NCBI RefSeq assembly: GCF_007655305.1
Contig: NZ_VLOG01000008.1
Coordinates: forward strand, 124,001-188,000
Source of the DNA: Algoriphagus algorifonticola
GTDB lineage: Bacteria; Bacteroidota; Bacteroidia; Cytophagales; Cyclobacteriaceae
Direction: 5' to 3'
DNA length: 64,000 nt
In this document: positions 53,679 through 62,552 of the stretch, piece by piece
How positions within the stretch are numbered: the first letter of the stretch is position 1
Layout of the letters: every line of letters starts with the position of its first letter
Program-made: the position numbers and the translations under genes
The notes under the pieces: generated by a model
Told to the model about the DNA's origin: nothing
The model's input: the letters and a program-made list of their open reading frames with translations, nothing else
Database searches by the model: none

Positions 53679-55100
53679 ATGAAGATTCGAATTAATACTC
53701 AAGCTTCCAGCCCATCCTTTTTAAGGGTAATTCCATTTTTGGAAAAGGAAGATATCAGCTTTTCGGCTTCAAACGGAAAGATTGTCAATGTAAAAAATCC
53801 AATTTTTTCAGGCAAAAAAGACAGTTTTTATGTCTTAGAAGTAGAAAACGAGATAGTGTTGCTGGTCGGCTTGGGAAAGGATCCTGAATACAAATCCATA
53901 GAAAACTCATTAAGAAAGGTGCTTCACAAGCATGATCATCTGATCGATCAAAGTATAATGCTTGAGTTTCCGGAGGGTTTTGATGATAATTATCTTGAAC
54001 CTGCCCTAGTTGGCTTATTTCTAGGAGACTATCATCTTGATTTTTTTAAAAAAGAGCGTAAAACCAATTTCGAAGAGCTAGAGGTGCATATCAAATTGGC
54101 ACATAAAAACGCTGAGAAATTGGTACAACGAGCAGAAAAAATTTCAAAAGCAAAGAAGGAAGCATTTAGGCTTGTAGACTTACCTCCCAATAACCTTACC
54201 CCAGAATACTTGGCAGAATGGGCCGTAGAAATGGCAGGAAAATATTCCTTGAAATCAGAAATTATTAGCGGAATAGATGCCAAAGATAAAGGATTGGAAG
54301 CATTTTTGGCTGTGGGAAGAGGCTCGGCTAAGGAACCCAAATTCATTATTTTAGAATATAGGCACCCTGAAGCAAAAACACATTTAGGATTAGTTGGTAA
54401 AGGGGTAACCTTCGATACAGGAGGCCTCAATATTAAAACTCAGGGAATGCATCACATGAAATCAGACATGGGCGGAGCTGCTGCAGTATTGGGAGCAACT
54501 CAAGTGATTGCAGATTTGAAAATTCCTATCAATCTCACTACCATTGTTCCAGCGGTGGAAAATGCAGTTGATAAGGATGCCTATTTACCTTCTGAAATTA
54601 TAGCTTCTCATGCAGGATTAAGCATTGAGGTAGTGGATACTGACGCAGAAGGTAGACTGATTTTGGCGGATGGTCTCTCCTATCTCATTGAGACTTACAA
54701 ACCAGATCAAGTTATTGATATGGCTACCTTAACAGGCAGTGCCGTAGGTACCTTTGGTTATGAGTGTGCTGCACTTTTCTCTAACGATTCCAAGCTCTCT
54801 GAATCTCTTCAAAACGCCGGAAAAGGTGTTGGAGAAAAATCCTGGCCTCTACCGATTTGGGAAGAGTATGCCAGAGAAATGGACTCTGAAATCGCTGACA
54901 TCAGAAATTATCACGGAAAGCCAATTGCAGGAGCCATAACAGCTGCTAAGTTTTTGCAAGCCTTTACTCATGAGCATTCTTCTTGGGCTCATTTGGATAT
55001 TGCTGGGGTGGCTTTTGCGGATACTGATTTTGCAAAAACCAAATCTGGAACTGCCTTTGGTGTGGGATTATTGCTTAAATTCATAGAAAATCAATTGTAA
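53679..55100 (+). CDS. Leucyl aminopeptidase family protein (M17)
   Basis: 473 residues. Metal-binding residues lie in LVGKGVTFDTGGLNIKTQ, MKSDMGGAAAVLGA and the signature DTDAEGRLILADGLSY, with the later FLQAF...HLDIAG ending region. The two metals cleave N-terminal residues of peptides. The first 170 residues are shorter than in E. coli PepA. It is in the same direction as the neighbouring esterase, six bases after it. Confidence 0.92.
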   Translation: MKIRINTQASSPSFLRVIPFLEKEDISFSASNGKIVNVKNPIFSGKKDSFYVLEVENEIVLLVGLGKDPEYKSIENSLRKVLHKHDHLIDQSIMLEFPEGFDDNYLEPALVGLFLGDYHLDFFKKERKTNFEELEVHIKLAHKNAEKLVQRAEKISKAKKEAFRLVDLPPNNLTPEYLAEWAVEMAGKYSLKSEIISGIDAKDKGLEAFLAVGRGSAKEPKFIILEYRHPEAKTHLGLVGKGVTFDTGGLNIKTQGMHHMKSDMGGAAAVLGATQVIADLKIPINLTTIVPAVENAVDKDAYLPSEIIASHAGLSIEVVDTDAEGRLILADGLSYLIETYKPDQVIDMATLTGSAVGTFGYECAALFSNDSKLSESLQNAGKGVGEKSWPLPIWEEYAREMDSEIADIRNYHGKPIAGAITAAKFLQAFTHEHSSWAHLDIAGVAFADTDFAKTKSGTAFGVGLLLKFIENQL

Positions 55101-55101
55101 T

Positions 55102-56319
55102 ATGAATCAACAAGGCAAAACTTTTCTGTGCATTTCCAACTTTTTTAAAGGCAATGCATTTTTAACAGCATTGAAGAAACAGGGAAATCGAGTTTTTCTA
55201 GTTACCTCCGAAAAATTGAAAGACAAACCTTGGGTCTATGAATACATAGATGAGGTTTTTTTCATGCCAGGGCAAGATTTAGATTGGGATTTAAACCTGT
55301 TGCTTCAGGGAGTTGGTGGACTAATGAAAAGCCATAAAATTGAATCCATCATTGCCTTGGATGATTACGATGTTGAAAAAGCCACTTTCCTGAGGGAAAG
55401 TTTGAGAATACCGGGAATGGGACAGACCACCGGAAGATTTTTCAGAGATAAGTTGGCCATGAGAATCAAAGCTCAGGACTCTGGACTTCGGGTTCCTGCC
55501 TTCTCTCCTCTTTTCAATGACGAGGACATCAATTTATTTGCAGATCATATTTCCGCGCCTTGGGTCCTTAAACCTAGATCTGAGGCTTCTGCACATGGGA
55601 TCATCAAAGTAAATTCGAAAGAAGAACTTTGGCACCATATCCATGAGTTAGGAGATAATCGCTTATACTATCTTGTCGAACAGTTCAAACCGGGAGATGT
55701 CTATCATGCCGATGGCTTATTATTAAATGGAAAAAGCCTGTTTTTAACTGTTTCAAAGTATTTGGCGACTCCTATGGAAATCTCCCAAGGAGGTGGGATT
55801 TTTCGTTCTGCAAATATCAAATATGGATCTTCAGATGATAAAGCAATCAAGAAAGCAAATTTCGAAATAATGAAGGCATTTGGGATGAAATCAGGTGCAA
55901 CGCATACTGAATTTATCAAATGCCATGAAGATGGAGAAATTTACTTTTTGGAAACCTCATCCAGAGTAGGCGGAGCACACTTGGCAGAAATGGTGGAAGC
56001 AGCCACTAATATTAATTTATGGGCAGAGTGGGCAAAAATCGAAGATTCGTTGGCCAAAGGCTATAAATATGAATTGCCGAAAGTGGCTAAAAACTATGCG
56101 GGTATAGTACTTACTTTATCCAAATTTGAACACCCTGATTTAAGCAGCTTTGATGATCCTGAAGTATCTTTTAGAGTTCCATTGGAATACCATGCCGGGC
56201 TGATTGTCAGATCCAAAAACCAGCAAAAAGTAATGGAGTTGTTGGACAACTATGCCGAACGATTTGCCAATGAGTTTTCAACCACTGCTGCTGCTCCTGA
56301 GGTCAAAAAATTTCATTAA
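55102..56319 (+). CDS. ATP-grasp domain protein
   Basis: 405 residues. A Rossmann-like N-terminus (about 1-110) and an ATP-grasp fold (about 110-330) with WVLKPRSEASAHGIIKV as the lysine strand, VEQFKPGDVYHADGL, and the metal-binding TEFIKCHEDGEIYFLETSSRVGGAHLAE. ATP-grasp ligases join an acid to an amine or thiol. This subfamily has no defined substrate; the gene begins one base after the aminopeptidase stop, so a peptide-related substrate is a guess only. Confidence 0.85.
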   Translation: MNQQGKTFLCISNFFKGNAFLTALKKQGNRVFLVTSEKLKDKPWVYEYIDEVFFMPGQDLDWDLNLLLQGVGGLMKSHKIESIIALDDYDVEKATFLRESLRIPGMGQTTGRFFRDKLAMRIKAQDSGLRVPAFSPLFNDEDINLFADHISAPWVLKPRSEASAHGIIKVNSKEELWHHIHELGDNRLYYLVEQFKPGDVYHADGLLLNGKSLFLTVSKYLATPMEISQGGGIFRSANIKYGSSDDKAIKKANFEIMKAFGMKSGATHTEFIKCHEDGEIYFLETSSRVGGAHLAEMVEAATNINLWAEWAKIEDSLAKGYKYELPKVAKNYAGIVLTLSKFEHPDLSSFDDPEVSFRVPLEYHAGLIVRSKNQQKVMELLDNYAERFANEFSTTAAAPEVKKFH

Positions 56320-56321
56320 GC

Positions 56322-57089
56322 CTAGAACTTTTCTTCAATCCCAAGTCCAAAGAGAGCGAAATCATATTTAACCGGATCTGTCGGATCAAAGGTTCTCAAT
56401 TGCTCTGTCAGTTCCAGAGCTGTTAGCCAATCCGTTTGTTTTCTTGTAATCAAGCCAAGCTTCCGCGCTACCCGATCTACATGCAGATCACAGGGACATA
56501 TTAACTGAGCCGGATTGATCTGATCCCAAATCCCGAAATCAACTCCCTTTCTATCCTTTCTAACCATCCATCTCAAATACATGGTAATGCGCTTACATGC
56601 TGCTTTTCTTGCGGGAGTCGCTATATGTTTGCGGGTTCTAGATGGAGCATCGGGAAGAGAAAAGAAAAACTCATGGAATCGGGATAGAATTGATTCCATA
56701 GCATCAATTTCCCCATTTTGGCCAAGCAAAAATGCCTGTTCGAGAGAATCATGTTTTTTATAAAACCAACTTAAAAAGTGGATGAAATAGAGTGTATCCA
56801 CATCGTTGAATGTTCTATGTTTGAAGGTAAGAAATGGCTTTAAATCCTCTTCCTGATGATGCAGTAAAAAGTCATATGGAGCATTATCCATTTTCTCAAA
56901 AAGCTCCACACATTTATTAATAATGGTCTTTCTCTGACCCCAGGCTAAAATCGCAGCAAAAAAACCTGAAATTTCAATGTCCTGCTTTTTAGAAAAGCGA
57001 TGCGGGATAGAAATCGGATCGTTGGTTATAAATCCCGGCTGATTGTAGAGTTCGACTTTTTCGTCTAAAAATCCCTTGATATCATTCAT
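56322..57089 (-). CDS. TIGR02757 family protein (DUF2400)
   Basis: 255 residues with conserved DPISIPHRFSKKQDIEISGFFAAILAWGQRKTI, KHRTFNDVDTLYFIHFL, and LICPCDLHVDRVARKLGL near the C-terminus. The family is widespread in Bacteroidota and has no function; the HhH-like ending (DLHVDRVARKLGL) resembles DNA glycosylases (inferred similarity). It is coupled by TAATG to the membrane gene upstream and converges with the ATP-grasp gene. Confidence 0.9.
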   Translation of the reverse strand: MNDIKGFLDEKVELYNQPGFITNDPISIPHRFSKKQDIEISGFFAAILAWGQRKTIINKCVELFEKMDNAPYDFLLHHQEEDLKPFLTFKHRTFNDVDTLYFIHFLSWFYKKHDSLEQAFLLGQNGEIDAMESILSRFHEFFFSLPDAPSRTRKHIATPARKAACKRITMYLRWMVRKDRKGVDFGIWDQINPAQLICPCDLHVDRVARKLGLITRKQTDWLTALELTEQLRTFDPTDPVKYDFALFGLGIEEKF

Positions 57090-57643
57090 TAAAGAGCAAC
57101 TTTCACCTCTCCGCCTTGAGTTCCGTCAAACCATTTAAAAGAAAGCTCATTTTCTACTTTCTCAGAAACATGCCAGTCAAAGCATTTAATATTTGTTAGC
57201 GATCTCAAGGAATCTTCATCTGGATTATACAAGCAAATGTCAAAGTCGGGAAGATCCTTGGATTCAGTGCTATTCCATTTTTCTAAAATAAATCCCTCTT
57301 CTATAACTCTGATTTTATTTCCAAAGACAAAATCCGATAAAACCGATGGAACCCCATCCATCCTTCTCAGTCTAAAGCCAGAAGGGCCAAACATGATCTG
57401 TTTAACCAATTTAGCCTCCAGCATTTCATTGGAATAAGGGAGAACTTCCCATTCACTTTCCTTAATGACTATTTTTTTACCCTCAGGTCTCAACCTAGTC
57501 AAGAGTTGGGAAAGTTTGGAAAAGAGCCAGGTAAGCCCAATAAATAGCAAACCAAAGCTTGCAAGGATTGGATAAGATACCACGAATATCAAATTCCAGA
57601 TAAATCTAAATACGTGGTGAAAGAAGAGTTGTACTTTGTTCAT
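57089..57643 (-). CDS. Hypothetical membrane protein
   Basis: 184 residues from ATG 57643. One or two hydrophobic segments near the N-terminus (about 12-45) are followed by a soluble, charged domain without a recognised motif. The start is fixed by a TACCTTTG box at 57661-57668, which would place the transcription start after the longer frame's start at 57691. It overlaps TIGR02757 by one base. Function unknown. Confidence 0.72.
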   Translation of the reverse strand: MNKVQLFFHHVFRFIWNLIFVVSYPILASFGLLFIGLTWLFSKLSQLLTRLRPEGKKIVIKESEWEVLPYSNEMLEAKLVKQIMFGPSGFRLRRMDGVPSVLSDFVFGNKIRVIEEGFILEKWNSTESKDLPDFDICLYNPDEDSLRSLTNIKCFDWHVSEKVENELSFKWFDGTQGGEVKVAL

Positions 57644-57660
57644 AATGGGGTACTTGCATG

Positions 57661-57668
57661 CAAAGGTA
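57661..57668 (-). promoter_or_regulatory. Bacteroidota -7 box (TACCTTTG)
   Basis: TACCTTTG on the minus strand, about 18 bases before the start at 57643, so the leader is very short. Confidence 0.5.
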
Positions 57669-57738
57669 CCCTGACTAAATAAGAATGGCAAACTAGAGCT
57701 ACAGAGTAATAACTAAAATCTATTCAAAAAAATATGAT

Positions 57739-58341
57739 TTATCTTAGGGGAATTCTCAAGGCTACTCCGGTTGGGCTTAAACTAAGGTTTTGAACTATTT
57801 CAGGTAAGTCTTTTGCATGGGCGCTGTGGAAGCTATACATGATGCCATCAAAGACCAATAAAAATGCACCTTGTAATATTACCGACTTCCCAAATCCAAT
57901 CAATCGCTCATTTGATTTTCTCAGCCCTCTTTCTTTCAGGTATAAGCCTCCTCCCATATAAGCTAAATCTAATGCAGCATTAAAAAGGAGAATTTTTTCA
58001 ATTCCATTTTGAGCGTCCATTGTTTGCCAAAAATCGGTACCTGGACTCTCCTTGGTAGCTTGCCAATAACCCAACCCTGCAATAATCAGATTCACAGAGT
58101 TCCAATACAGGTTCATTTGGTGAAAGGCCTTGTTTTCTCCCATGCTTTGGCTTGCTCCTATCCCACCCCAAATCATATTTCCCACAGCCCAAGAGCCTAA
58201 AATCAACATCCCTTTTTGATTGTAATCTAATCGGGTCTGATTAAAAGTTTCTAATGCAGGAATTTCCTGACTAAGGCTTTCAAAAGCAATGAAAAATAGT
58301 GCTAGAAAAAGGAGAGTTCGAAGTGGAGAAATAGCTTTCAT
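57739..58341 (-). CDS. Hypothetical exported/membrane protein, DUF6992-like
   Basis: 200 residues from ATG 58341, chosen over an upstream start at 58413 because a signal peptide (LRTLLFLALFFIAFESLSQ) begins here and a TAAGTTTG box lies at 58348-58355. The mature part has ETFNQTRLDYNQKGMLILGSWAVGN and several hydrophobic segments with conserved aromatics, which I recognise as a DUF6992-type pattern. Function unknown. Confidence 0.72.
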   Translation of the reverse strand: MKAISPLRTLLFLALFFIAFESLSQEIPALETFNQTRLDYNQKGMLILGSWAVGNMIWGGIGASQSMGENKAFHQMNLYWNSVNLIIAGLGYWQATKESPGTDFWQTMDAQNGIEKILLFNAALDLAYMGGGLYLKERGLRKSNERLIGFGKSVILQGAFLLVFDGIMYSFHSAHAKDLPEIVQNLSLSPTGVALRIPLR

Positions 58342-58347
58342 ATCAAA

Positions 58348-58355
58348 CAAACTTA
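58348..58355 (-). promoter_or_regulatory. Bacteroidota -7 box (TAAGTTTG)
   Basis: TAAGTTTG on the minus strand, seven bases before the ATG at 58341; the transcript would be nearly leaderless. Confidence 0.4.
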
Positions 58356-58381
58356 CTGAAAAGCGGATAGTTATGATAATT

Positions 58382-58411
58382 AAAAAAAAAGCTCCGATAA
58401 TTCGGAGCTCC
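58382..58411 (-). terminator. Intrinsic terminator after the LysM gene
   Basis: GGAGCTCCGAA / TTATCGGAGC-type stem (AGCTCCGA with TCGGAGCT) with a four-base loop and nine T on the minus strand, 20 bases after the LysM stop (58432). Confidence 0.85.
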
Positions 58412-58431
58412 AATTAATTTATCAAAACTTC

Positions 58432-59559
58432 TTAATACATCACCTCAACAGGGAATCTTCCATTCACAGCTTTGAGTTGATCAAATGCCGCTTGTGAAAG
58501 TTTAATGACCAATTTAGAGTTATCACCGGTTTCAGGAAGTGTTCCCACTACTCTTGCGAAAATGGTCACGTCATTTTCTTCATTTTTCACTCGCATGATA
58601 GTTCCTACGGGCGCAGTTCTGTGCAAAACCAAATATTTTTTATGACCTCCTGTACCTTCTATCAGTTCAGCTTGGCCGGTTTCTCTAATATTCTTAAACC
58701 CACCTGAGCTCGCTCCATCCGGAACAACATGCATTTCTTCAGCGCTACTTACCACCTTCGGTTCACCTACAATCGGCACGTCTGATTGCTTGGGTTCTGC
58801 TCTTCCAACTTTCAACACCTGTCCAACAGTTAGATTATTTGACACCAAACCATTCCAGTTGATAATGTCTTCCACTTTTGCATTGTACTGCCCGGCAATT
58901 GAAAACAAAGTTTGTCCGGTCTTAACTTCATGAGAAATCCAGTCTCCAGGAACCAAAACCTGACCTGTTGGCTGGGCTTTAGGTTCAGTCATTGGTTTTG
59001 TTTCTTCCTTTCTTGCAGGACTTGGCTTAGCTTCTGGCTTTGGAGTAGTTTCCTGTTTGGCAGGAACACTAGCAGTGGTAGGTGCAGGTTTAGTTTCTTT
59101 CACTTCAGCTACCGTCTTTTGAGGAGCTGCTTGTGGTTTTTGAATGACCAATGCCTGGCCGACACTTAGATCATTTCCTTTTAAACCATTCCACTCCATG
59201 ATCTCAGAAACTGTCACATCATATTTTTTAGAAATCGCAAATAGCGTTTCACCTGGAACTACTTTATGCAAGGCTGCACCTGAAGGAACAGTTTCTTTGG
59301 ATACATAGGGAACTCTGATTTGCTGTCCGATTTTTAAACCCGATTTCAAAGAGGCATTCGCATCTACAATTTCTCCTACAGGGGTTTGATATCTTCTTGA
59401 AATTCCGAAAAGAGTCTCCTTAGGCTCAACATTATGGATGATAAAGGTTTTATCACCCACCCTTTCGATTCCTACAGAGTCCATTTCAGTGATAGCGAAG
59501 GTTGAAATGGAAATAAAAAGTGCAGGAATTAGGTAGAAAGTGCGTTTATTAATTTGCAT
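58432..59559 (-). CDS. LysM and RlpA-like domain protein
   Basis: 375 residues with a signal peptide (cleavage near STFA). Three LysM domains (about 40-84, 97-140 and 213-255) bind peptidoglycan; between the second and third lies a Pro/Lys/Thr-rich linker (about 142-208). The C-terminal 100 residues (HRTAPVGTIMRVKN, VVGTLPETG, VIKLSQAAF) are an RlpA-like double-psi beta-barrel. RlpA-type proteins act on denuded glycan strands at the septum; whether this one is catalytic cannot be judged. Periplasmic or cell-wall-bound. Confidence 0.88.
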   Translation of the reverse strand: MQINKRTFYLIPALFISISTFAITEMDSVGIERVGDKTFIIHNVEPKETLFGISRRYQTPVGEIVDANASLKSGLKIGQQIRVPYVSKETVPSGAALHKVVPGETLFAISKKYDVTVSEIMEWNGLKGNDLSVGQALVIQKPQAAPQKTVAEVKETKPAPTTASVPAKQETTPKPEAKPSPARKEETKPMTEPKAQPTGQVLVPGDWISHEVKTGQTLFSIAGQYNAKVEDIINWNGLVSNNLTVGQVLKVGRAEPKQSDVPIVGEPKVVSSAEEMHVVPDGASSGGFKNIRETGQAELIEGTGGHKKYLVLHRTAPVGTIMRVKNEENDVTIFARVVGTLPETGDNSKLVIKLSQAAFDQLKAVNGRFPVEVMY

Positions 59560-59779
59560 ATAGAAAGCTGATTTTGATGGGTTGTACTAAAATTCTATCT
59601 ACATAAACATCAATAATTATGCTAAAAGACTAATTTTCTCGAATAAGAATCCGAGGTTGTGGATCAAACGTCTTAAATCAACTGAAAGTCAAGGAATTTT
59701 AGAAAAAAAGCCTGATATCTTTCAAAAAATAAGTCCTAAAGGAAATTCATGCGTATCTTTTGTTTCTGATTAACTAACC

Positions 59780-61132
59780 ATGAAAACATTATTCTACTGC
59801 CTTTTAATGTCAATTTTCTATAGCAGCTTCTCAAGCACTAATGCCCAGGAAGCTGAAATAAAGAAAATATTCACTTTTAAAATTGACAGAGATATTGATC
59901 CTGCAATGAATAGAAGAGTGAAGCTGGCTTTGGAAGATGCAAAAGAAAAAAATGCAGATTTGATTATCATCGAAATGGACACCTACGGAGGTGCGGTCAA
60001 TGATGCAGATGATATTCGAACCATGCTTTTGGAATCCGAAATTCCGATATACACCTTTATCAATAAGGATGCAGCCTCCGCCGGAGCCTTGATTTCGATT
60101 GCTACCGATAGTATTTACATGGCACCCGGAGCAAGCATTGGTGCCGCTACTGTGGTCAATGGGGCAGATGGAGCTGCAGCACCTGATAAGTATCAGTCCT
60201 ACATGCGCTCCATGATGAGAAGTACTGCCGAAGCAAAAGGACGAGACCCCAAAATTGCTGAAGGAATGGTAGATGAAAAATTGGAGATTGAAGGTGTATC
60301 CGAAGCAGGTTCAGTCATTACACTTTCCGTTTCTGAAGCCATTAAGCTGGGTTTTTGTGAAGGAGAATACCGCTCCATCAACGCCATCCTTGAGGCCCAG
60401 GGGCTTCAAGACGCTGAGATTATTGAATATGAAGTTTCTCACACGGAACAAATCATTTCTTTTTTCTTAAACCCTGCAATCAGTGGGATATTGATCTTAA
60501 TTATTATAGGAGGAATCTATTTTGAGCTTCAAACTCCCGGAGTTGGCTTTCCACTTCTCGCATCAATCGTTGCCACCATCCTCTATTTCATCCCTTATTA
60601 TTTAAATGGACTAGCTGAAAACTGGGAAGTAATTGTATTTGTGGCAGGTGTGATATTATTGGCAATTGAGCTATTTGTCATCCCGGGCTTTGGAATTTTT
60701 GGGGTCCTAGGGATCACTTGTATCCTTGCAGGTTTGGTCTTGGGTATGCTTCCGAATCAAAATTTCGACTTTGATTTTGTACCTGCCTCTCAATTATTCA
60801 CTGCCTTGCTCACCGTGATCCTTTCGGCAATTGCTGCTGTGAGTTTGATCTTTTGGCTCACTCCCAAGGTGAATAAATGGCAGGCATTTCAAACCATTAC
60901 TTTGGCCAGTACCCAACAGAGAACAGAGGGGTATACTTCCAGTTTTTACAAAGATGATTTAAAGGGAAAATCAGGTATAGTACATTCCAGACTAAGGCCC
61001 AGCGGAAGGGTAGAAATTGACGGAGAGATTTATGATGCCTATTCCAGAGGAGATTTTATAGACCAAGGTGAAAAAGTGATTGTGATATCCACAGAAGGAA
61101 CATCTTTGAAAGTCAAAAAACTGGAATCCTAA
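59780..61132 (+). CDS. NfeD family membrane protease
   Basis: 450 residues. A signal peptide (cleavage near TNAQ) precedes a ClpP-like protease domain (about 30-200) with MDTYGGAVND and AASAGALIS, whose Ser100 is the likely nucleophile. Four membrane helices (about 235-355) follow, then the NfeD OB-fold (about 385-450, SGIVHSRLRPSGRVEIDGEIYDA). These long NfeD proteins are often found with a stomatin/prohibitin partner, which is not adjacent here. Role in membrane quality control is inferred from the family. Confidence 0.92.
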   Translation: MKTLFYCLLMSIFYSSFSSTNAQEAEIKKIFTFKIDRDIDPAMNRRVKLALEDAKEKNADLIIIEMDTYGGAVNDADDIRTMLLESEIPIYTFINKDAASAGALISIATDSIYMAPGASIGAATVVNGADGAAAPDKYQSYMRSMMRSTAEAKGRDPKIAEGMVDEKLEIEGVSEAGSVITLSVSEAIKLGFCEGEYRSINAILEAQGLQDAEIIEYEVSHTEQIISFFLNPAISGILILIIIGGIYFELQTPGVGFPLLASIVATILYFIPYYLNGLAENWEVIVFVAGVILLAIELFVIPGFGIFGVLGITCILAGLVLGMLPNQNFDFDFVPASQLFTALLTVILSAIAAVSLIFWLTPKVNKWQAFQTITLASTQQRTEGYTSSFYKDDLKGKSGIVHSRLRPSGRVEIDGEIYDAYSRGDFIDQGEKVIVISTEGTSLKVKKLES

Positions 61133-61158
61133 TTCCCTCCTTTTGTTAAGTTTGCGAA

Positions 61159-61536
61159 ATGAACCCATTTCAGAGCATATACGAAGCAGTCGGAGAAGAA
61201 AAAATAAAACGACTGACCGCTTATTTTTATGAGGAAGTGTCCCAGAACGAAGAGTTGCGAAGACTTTATCCAGAAAAAGATCTGGCTCCAGCAGAAAGGA
61301 GACTTTTCTTATTTCTAATGCAGGTATTTGGTGGACCTCAAACCTATTCGGAAGAGCGGGGACATCCTCGGCTTAGAATGAGGCATTTTCAGTGGAAAAT
61401 AGATGGTAAAATGAGAAATCACTGGATGAATGCCATGCTCACAGCTTTGGATAAAATTCAGGTGGAACAGGAAGTCAGAGAGTTGATGATGAATTATTTT
61501 ATCAAGGTGGCAAATCATATGGTCAATCATGATTAA
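61159..61536 (+). CDS. Truncated hemoglobin, group II
   Basis: 125 residues, a 2/2 globin: FYEEVSQNEELRRLYP, the RGHPRLRMRHF motif with His76 as the proximal heme ligand, and Trp in RNHWMNAML at the G8 position typical of group II. It binds oxygen or detoxifies NO. It overlaps the acyltransferase gene by eight bases, so the two are co-transcribed. Confidence 0.93.
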   Translation: MNPFQSIYEAVGEEKIKRLTAYFYEEVSQNEELRRLYPEKDLAPAERRLFLFLMQVFGGPQTYSEERGHPRLRMRHFQWKIDGKMRNHWMNAMLTALDKIQVEQEVRELMMNYFIKVANHMVNHD

Positions 61537-62275
61537 ACTTCTACGGATCATTTATTCAGTCTATGCCGGCTTATTATTCATTGGAAGCTTTTTGGCGATA
61601 TTCCCTTTCTTTTTGATCTGTATTTGGATTCCTGGATGGCAAAGATTTGGAAGAAAAATCAACCGCTACTGGGCTAAAGTTTATTTCACCTTGATTTTTC
61701 TTCCCGTTCATATGGAGAAAAAATGCAAGCTTGAAAAAGGCAAACCTTATCTATTTTTAGCCAATCACTTCTCTTATCTGGACATTGCCATGATGGGATT
61801 TATTCCGGGTGACGTGCAGTTTGTGGGAAAAGCCTCAATTAGAAAAGCTCCTCTTTTCGGCTACTATTTTAAAAAGCTCCACATAGCAGTTGACAGGTCA
61901 AGACTTAAAAGCCGTGCTGAAACTATGAGGAGGGCAGGTTTAGCACTGGATAATGGAAGCAGTATTGTTCTGTTTCCGGAAGGAGGAATCTATTCCACCC
62001 AACCACCACAAATGGTTCCTTTCAAAAATGGGGCGTTTCGGCTAGCTGTTGAGAAACAAATACCCATCATTCCTGTCACTTTATCCTATAATCATCTAAT
62101 TTTGCCTGAAGGAAAAGGGCTCTTGCTCAACTTGAAAAGAGCAAAAATGGTCTTACATGAGGCCATACTTCCTACAGTAGAAGATACAGAAGACAGCCTG
62201 AAAGAGAAGTGTTTTGAAGTGATTCAAGCTCAACTTAATCAGGATAATTTAGGTAACGACACACATGAAGATTGA
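61529..62275 (+). CDS. plsC: 1-acyl-sn-glycerol-3-phosphate acyltransferase
   Basis: 248 residues. An N-terminal membrane segment (about 8-35) precedes the acyltransferase motifs NHFSYLD (HX4D) and VLFPEGG, with a later PVTLSYNH stretch. It transfers acyl groups to lysophosphatidate in phospholipid synthesis. Overlaps gatC by 11 bases, which may reflect packing, not function. Confidence 0.9.
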   Translation: MIKLLRIIYSVYAGLLFIGSFLAIFPFFLICIWIPGWQRFGRKINRYWAKVYFTLIFLPVHMEKKCKLEKGKPYLFLANHFSYLDIAMMGFIPGDVQFVGKASIRKAPLFGYYFKKLHIAVDRSRLKSRAETMRRAGLALDNGSSIVLFPEGGIYSTQPPQMVPFKNGAFRLAVEKQIPIIPVTLSYNHLILPEGKGLLLNLKRAKMVLHEAILPTVEDTEDSLKEKCFEVIQAQLNQDNLGNDTHED

Positions 62276-62552
62276 CAAAGAAGCAATCAAAAAAATAGCG
62301 CATTTGGCAAGGCTAGAATTCGATGAAGGCAGTGCTGAAAAAATGTCGCAAGATATGAGTCAGATTTTGGACTGGGTGGAAAAGCTCAATGAATTAGATA
62401 CAGATTCAGTGGAGCCATTGACCACTATGTCATCCGAAGTCAATGACATGCGGGAAGATCAGGTAGGTAAGCATTTAGACCACGAAGCTGGTTTGAAAAA
62501 TGCCCCAAAAAGAGATTCTGATTATTTCCGCGTTCCAAAGGTTTTAGAATAA
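62265..62552 (+). CDS. gatC: Glutamyl-tRNA(Gln) amidotransferase subunit C
   Basis: 95 residues with the family's pattern: ALARLEFDEGS-like helix near the N-terminus and TDSVEPLTTMSSEVNDMREDQV. GatC helps assemble GatA and GatB, which convert Glu-tRNA(Gln) to Gln-tRNA(Gln). gatA and gatB are not adjacent. Its stop overlaps the next gene's start (TAATG). Confidence 0.92.
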   Translation: MKIDKEAIKKIAHLARLEFDEGSAEKMSQDMSQILDWVEKLNELDTDSVEPLTTMSSEVNDMREDQVGKHLDHEAGLKNAPKRDSDYFRVPKVLE